The notes under the pieces are model-generated. The model did not search any database, was not told where the DNA came from, and was given only the letters and a program-made list of their open reading frames with translations. A stretch of DNA of 64,000 bases, taken from Luscinia megarhynchos (lineage: Eukaryota; Chordata; Aves; Passeriformes; Turdidae). Made by a program: the position numbers and the translations under genes. Position 1 is the first letter of the stretch. Every line of letters starts with the position of its first letter. Shown in pieces: positions 59,421 to 64,000 of the stretch. The DNA lies in assembly GCA_034336665.1 (NCBI GenBank), contig JAPFBE010000032.1, forward strand, positions 744,001-808,000. The letters are read 5' to 3'.

Positions 59421-59920
59421 AGGGGTTGGGATTATAGCTACCAAGACGGACAGACGATCCTCATGGAACCAGCCAATAGATGTCCGTTGCCGTCCGGGGA
59501 GATCTTGGGGTCTTTAATTTGAGGATGTCTTTTATAGTCTTTTTCAAAAGCGAGTGGCTTCTGGCCAAAAGGTGGGAAGATTTATGGACTATTGTATGTG
59601 GAGATCGTTGCTCCAAGAAACAGGTGGAAACAGGACGCTACAGCAAGTAGCCTGCTCGAGAGCAGCGCACCATGGCAAGCTCCAGGCACACCAACAGTCC
59701 TTGTGACCAGTTCATTGTTCTCACACCTGTGGGAGCATTAACTAGACGTAAACCAGTCCGAGAAACCGGTCCTGGTTGAAATGGGCACCACCTGAGAACA
59801 ATCACTTGGCATTCCTCTCATCCCTGGCCAGCGCCTTTAAACTGCAGTTCTTTAGGCCTCAGGCGAGGGTCGAGGGTCGTTGGGCAGAACAAATGAGAGG
59901 CTTTTAGACGGACTCTTACA
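59247..59920 (-). repeat. Solo LTR (family K) in ERV-g integrase, TSD TCCAC
   Basis: A 674 bp LTR with ends TGTCTGGGTCC and GGACTCTTACA and an exact duplication TCCAC (59242-59246 and 59921-59925). The integrase reading resumes across it. It contains a (GA)n run of about 30 bp at 59391-59420. Homologous to 14612-15219. Confidence 0.92.
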
Positions 59921-60334
59921 TCCACTTAGCTTGCAAGGGTCGCTGTCCTACCATTTAACATAGACCCAGTCTCCAGGCTGGAACAGATGAGAATATGTGT
60001 CCAGTCCTATGGGTCTGGATAACACAGGAAATCTCTGGAGCTTTTCTTTAGTCAGTTTTCCCCCTCGTATGGATTTCTCTGGGGATATGTGGAATTTGAT
60101 ATGGCCTGCCATACAATATCTCATTGGGACTTATGTTGTCCCTTCGTCTTGGTTGTATGTGAAATATCAGTAAGGCTAGAAGCAAAGCCTGCACCCTTGT
60201 CATAGATGTCTCTTGACAAATTTTGCTAATCTGTGTTTTGAGGGTTCCATTCATATGTTCAACTTTACCACTCACCTGGGGTCTGTAGGGTGTATGCATA
60301 TCCCAAGCAATTCCCAGAATTTGACTAACCTCCC
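59921..60334 (-). pseudogene. pol: ERV-g integrase core and C-terminal part
   Basis: The minus strand from 60334 reads VSQILGIAWDMHTPYRPQ and SGKVEHMNGTLK, the third catalytic region of gammaretroviral integrase with Glu in VEHMNG, then SPNEILYGRPYQIP, and in another frame GDWVYVKWYD near 59940-59990. The first two catalytic Asp residues and everything upstream were separated by the ERV-L insertion at 60335. Confidence 0.88.
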
Positions 60335-61061
60335 TGTCCAAGTTTAGGAAAAATTGGGGGAAAACCTCCAAAGGAGCCTCCCAGAGAATAAACCCCCCAT
60401 AATTCCTCCCCTCACCGGGCTCGGAAAGAATTTTCCTCAGGGGGAAAAGTGGAAAAAACCTATTTATTAACATGCACAAGGAAAACACTTCCCAGCACCA
60501 GGACTGAACGATCCCCAGATGACAAAGAACATTTTCACCAAAGTGAGCGAGGATGGATGAGCTCAGACAGTCGCTGATGGGAAGGGCGAAAAGCTTCTTT
60601 GGCAGACTCCAGAGGCAGTCTCTGATATTCAGGTCCCCGTCCGGAGCTGGTACAGATCTTTGAGATGAGGGGAAGAAGGGAGGGGGGAAAAAAACAGCAG
60701 TAGCAGGGGCAGCAGCAGCCTGGGCATCAGCAGCGGGGGGAGGGGAAAAAGCAGTAAGCAGCCAAGCAGCAGCAGCAGCCAAGCAGCAGCAGCAGGCTGG
60801 GGGCCAGCCAAGGCCGGGGAGGAGCGGCCATGGCGGCAGGCAGCTCCGTGCAGACAGCGGGGGGGGAGGGGGGCAGGGAGAGGAGTAGACATAACACCAA
60901 CCCGGGACATTCCACCCCTTATCCCACATCGTGAACATTGACACACGATTGGGATATATACCCACTAAATACAATGTAAAAGCTTTCATCTGACTTGCTT
61001 AAACCTTCAACACTTACACGTTTTCTCCATCTCACTTGCTCGGACCTTCGCCACTTATACA
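60335..61061 (-). repeat. ERV-L 3' LTR (family B)
   Basis: Plus-strand start TGTCCAAGTTTAGG; homologous to the solo LTR at 24008-24659. The other end is either 61018 or 61061 because a 41 bp segment is tandemly duplicated there; the latter places a purine run GAGGCAGAAGGAAA directly outside. It includes CAG/CAGC repeats (60700-60800). Confidence 0.8.
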
Positions 61062-61074
61062 TTTCCTTCTGCCT
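60993..61074 (-). repeat. 41 bp tandem duplication at ERV-L LTR edge
   Basis: acttgcttaaaccttcaaca... (60993-61033) and acttgctcggaccttcgcca... (61034-61074) align over their whole length with about 25% differences. Confidence 0.8.
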
Positions 61075-61141
61075 CATGTCCAAAAGATCTAACGTACAGA
61101 CAATGGTGGTAACACTCAACAATGATATTTGTATATAATTT

Positions 61142-61917
61142 TCACCCTATAATCAGATCTCCCTGAGGTACACAGTGGGTTGTTCCATCTTTCTGCATCA
61201 TCCACCACGTACATCCTGGTCCTTGAGCAAAGACAATCCCACAAATGGGTTTGCCTGTACTCGAGGCAGGATTAATCCATACTGTCTTCCCTAGCAATCC
61301 TCTGACATGGGTCGCTGGGACTTTGTCTCCATCTACTATATTAAGGCACGCAGACTGGGCGGGACCTGCTCGGTTGATGGAACCTCGAGTGTTGACTAAC
61401 CAAGTGGCCTTTGCCAAATGCTGCTCTCAGTTCTTGAGAGATCCCCCACCCAATGCTTTAAGGTGGTCTTCAACAATCCATTGTACCTCTCCACTTTACC
61501 TGCAGCTGGTGCATGGTAAGGGATGTGGTACACCCACTCAATACCGTGTTCCCCAGCCCAGGTGTTGACGAGGTTATTTTTAAAATGAGTCCCATTGTCT
61601 GACTCCATCCTCTCAGGGGTACCATGACTCCAAAGGATCTGCTTTTCCAGGCCCAGGATGGTGTTGCGGGCAGTAGCACGAGACACAGGGTAAGTCTCCA
61701 ACCATCCGGTGGTGGCTTCCAACATGGTCAGTACATAACGTTTACCCTGGCGGGTCTGAGGCAGTGCGATGTAATCAATCTGCCAGGCCTCCCCATACTT
61801 ATACTTCGACCACCGTCCTCCATACCAAAGGGGCTTCACCCGCTTGGTCTGCTTGATGGCAGCGCAGGTCTCACAATCATTAATAACTTGGGTAATACTG
61901 TCCACGGTAAGATCCAC
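61142..61917 (-). pseudogene. pol: ERV-L integrase
   Basis: The open segment 61396-61917 has the end of the zinc-binding domain (NDCETCAAIKQ) and all three catalytic residues in context: Asp in WQIDYIALP, Asp in MESDNGTHFK and Glu in GKVERYNGLLK. 61142-61417 gives the C-terminal domain (GDKVPATHVRG, HCVPQGDLIIG) and the pol stop. The signatures GIEWVYHIPYHAPAAGK and SDNGTHF are ERV-L-like. The two segments are in different frames. Confidence 0.92.
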
Positions 61918-62073
61918 CCCTCGGTCTCGTGCCCACTTATAGGTGGCATCTCTACCCTGATGGCCTGAGGCATCATGGGCCCATCAAGCCAGGAACAACT
62001 CTCCCTTATGTTTCCAATCCAAGCCAGTTTTCAACCCCCCTATCTTTGCAGCCTGATCTACCTGCGGATTATT

Positions 62074-63407
62074 TCACTGCTCTTCATTAGCTCTACTTCT
62101 GGGGATATGGGCATCTACATGGCGAACCTTCACAGGTAGGTTTTCTAACCGAGTAGCGATGTCTTTCCACTTGGCAGCAGCCCAGATTGGCTTTCCTCTA
62201 TGCTGCCAGTTCGCCTCTTTCCATCTCTTCAGCCATCCCCACAAAGCATTGGATATCATCTAGGAATCAGTATACAAATAAAGGTTTGGCCACTTCTCTC
62301 GGCAATGTTAAGGGTCAGTTGCATGGCTTTGAGTTCAGCGAATTGACTAGATCCCCCTTCTCCTTCAGTAGCCTCTGCAACCCTTCATGCAGGGCTCCAT
62401 ACAGCTGCTTTCCACTTCCGATTCATCCCTACGATGTGACAGGAACTGTTGGTGAATAGAGCATAGCGTGTTTCCTTTGCTGGAAGCTGGTTGTAGGGCG
62501 GGGCTTCTTCAGCCCATGTCACTGGTTCTTATTCCTCGTCTGTCATACTAAAACTTTCACCTTCTGGCCATTTGGTAATTATTTCCAAAATTCCAGGATG
62601 ATCTAGTTTTCCAATTCGGGCACGCTGTGTAATGAGAGCAATCCACTTGCTCCATGTAGCACTGGTGGCATGGTGAGTGGAGGGAATCTTTCCTCTGAAC
62701 ATCCACCCCAGCACTGGTAGTCGAGGTGCCAGAAGGAGCTGTGCTTCTGTACCAATCACCTCTGAAGCAGCTTCGACGCCTTCATAGGCGGCCAAGATTT
62801 CCTTCTCCATTGGGGTGTAGTTACCTTCAGACCCTCTGTAGCTCAGACTCCAAAATCCCAGTGGTCGGCGTCGGGTCTTGGCAGGCACCTTCTGCCAAAG
62901 ACTCCAAGACAAACCATGGTTTCCGGCTACAGAGTAAAGCACGTTCTTCACATCTGGTCCCATTCTGACTGGGCCAAGGGCCACGGCATGAGCAATTTCC
63001 TGCTTTATCTGGGCAAAGGCTTGTTGCTGCTCAGGGCCCCAATGGAAATTTTTCTTCTTGCGGGTAACCAGGTAAAGAAGGCTCACAATCTGACTATATT
63101 CAGGAATGTGCATCCGCCAGAAAGCTATATCACCTAAGAAAGCTTGTGTCTCCTTCTTGTTGGTTGGTGGAGACATAGCTGTAATTTTGTTGATGACATC
63201 AGTAGGAATCTGACGCCGTCCATCTTGCCACTTCACTCCTAAAAACTGAATATCCCGAGCAGGTCCCTTAATTTTACTCTTCTTAAAAGCAAAGCCGGCT
63301 TCCAGGGGGATTTGGATAATTTTCTCTCCTTTCTCAAACACCTCTGCTGCTGTGTTTCCCCCGCACAATAATGTCATCAATATATTGTAAATGTTCTGGA
63401 CCCTCAC
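62074..63407 (-). pseudogene. pol: ERV-L RT palm end, connection and RNase H
   Basis: 62529-63407 (292 codons open) covers the RT C-terminal part and connection (VKWQDGRRQIPTDV, AFLGDIAFWRMHIPEYS) and the first RNase H-like part (ALGPVRMGPDV, MEKEILAAYEGVEAASEVI). RNase H motifs continue at 62074-62500 in broken frames (YTDSX near 62260, KVRHVDAHIPRSRANE at 62090-62135). Confidence 0.88.
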
Positions 63408-63965
63408 CCTTTTCTAGTGTAGTCTGAATCAGTCCATGACAGATGGTAGGACTGTGCTCCACCCCTGGGGCAGTCGGTTCCAAGCATATTGCACACCCCT
63501 CCATGTAAAAGCAAACTGAGGCTTGCATTCTGCTGCAAGAGGAATGGAGAAAAATGCATTGGCGATGTCAATGGTGGCATACCACTTTGCTGCCTTGGAC
63601 TCCAGCTCATACTGCAGCTCCAGCATGTCCGGCACGGCAGCGCTCAGCGGTTGAGTCACTTCATTCAATGCACGATAGTCCACAGTCAATCTCCATTCTC
63701 CGTCAGATTTGCACACAGGCCAAATGGGGCTGTTGAAGGGTGAGTGGGTTTTGCTGACCACCCCTTGGCTCTCCAGCTCTCGGATCATCTTATGGATGGG
63801 GATCACAGCATCTCGAGTTGTTCTATATTGCCGGCGATGCACTATTGAAGTGGCAATTGGTACCCGTTGTTCTTCTCCTTTCGGAAGTCCTACTGTAATT
63901 GGATTCTCGGACAGTCCAGGCAAGGTGTTCAATTGCCGGATGTGCTCTGCCATCACAGGTGCCAT
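63334..63965 (-). pseudogene. pol: ERV-L RT fingers and palm
   Basis: 63429-63965 (178 codons open) holds NSPIWPVCKSDGEWRLTVDY, then ATIDIANAFFSIPLAAECKP with the first catalytic Asp and the NRLPQGW turn. The catalytic YIDDIIV lies at about 63362-63382 in a neighbouring frame, so a frameshift sits between about 63410 and 63440. The protease and gag should be beyond 64000. Confidence 0.9.
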
Positions 63966-64000
63966 CCCAAATGCCCACCTGAGTCCTTTTGAGTCCTTAA

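Larger units (their letters stand above)
57393..60334 (-). mobile_element. Class I ERV (ERV-g), integrase to 3' LTR, with two nested solo LTRs
   Basis: Minus-strand provirus remnant: integrase core at 60334-60048, integrase C terminus continuing to about 59926 and after a nested LTR to about 59100, TM remnant of env, polypurine tract (58673-58684) and a 3' LTR (58672-57393) interrupted by another LTR. It is itself cut at 60334 by an ERV-L. It is inserted in the CR1 at 57392. Confidence 0.85.
60335..64000 (-). mobile_element. ERV-L (class III) provirus, 3' LTR and pol, runs off the window
   Basis: The minus strand reads RT, RNase H and integrase from the right edge and then, without env, a 3' LTR whose end (60335) lies in ERV-g integrase. 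Absence of env between pol and LTR is normal for ERV-L. The flank is CTCCC (60330-60334); the partner duplication and 5' LTR should lie beyond 64000. Confidence 0.88.

Noticed and set aside
60629..60989. Long open frames with poly-Ala/Leu and Pro tracts
   Set aside because: They are translations of CAG/GCC-rich LTR sequence, shown by homology to the non-coding solo LTR at 24008-24659.

Overview
The window is avian nuclear DNA lying inside one host gene, GOLPH3 (Golgi phosphoprotein 3), read on the + strand. Only two host exons are present. Positions 17725-17856 encode residues corresponding to 76-119 of the human protein, and 56860-56974 encode 120-157. Both have AG/GT splice sites and open, phase-compatible frames. 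Everything before 17725 is the preceding intron (intron 1 if the gene is organised as in human), 17857-56859 is a 39.0 kb intron 2, and everything after 56974 is intron 3. A bird is indicated by CR1 retroposons with their characteristic 3' ends and by avian-type endogenous retrovirus (ERV) LTRs.

The introns are packed with retroelements. 1-5235 (-) and about 5236-12034 (+) are two related class II (betaretrovirus-like) proviruses, head to head and both without a visible 5' LTR; a 100-N assembly gap lies at 4992-5091. 12050-17006 (-) is a third class II provirus with gag, dUTPase, protease, RT and a 5' LTR next to a tRNA-Trp-like primer site. 17966-25350 holds solo LTRs. 26354-30215 holds two CR1 fragments around an env remnant. 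32062-33484 (+) is an integrase plus LTR remnant. 34139-38085 (-) is a deleted provirus with both LTRs. 40783-49828 (-) is a young, nearly complete gammaretrovirus-like provirus sitting inside an older LTR. 50590-55975 (+) is a near full-length CR1 carrying an LTR that itself carries an LTR. 57005-64000 (-) is a deep nest: CR1, then a class I provirus, then two solo LTRs and an ERV-L.

The proviruses are all visibly broken (stops, frameshifts, deletions) and most lie antisense to GOLPH3, the orientation expected to be tolerated in introns. GOLPH3 is Z-linked in birds and, from general knowledge, has a surviving W gametolog in some. The extreme ERV load with intact exons suggests the W-linked copy; this is inference. 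I found no new defence, RNA or metabolic system. The most unusual structure is the 5' end of the 40783-49828 provirus, where 68 bp of the external flank reappear between the internal region and the second LTR.
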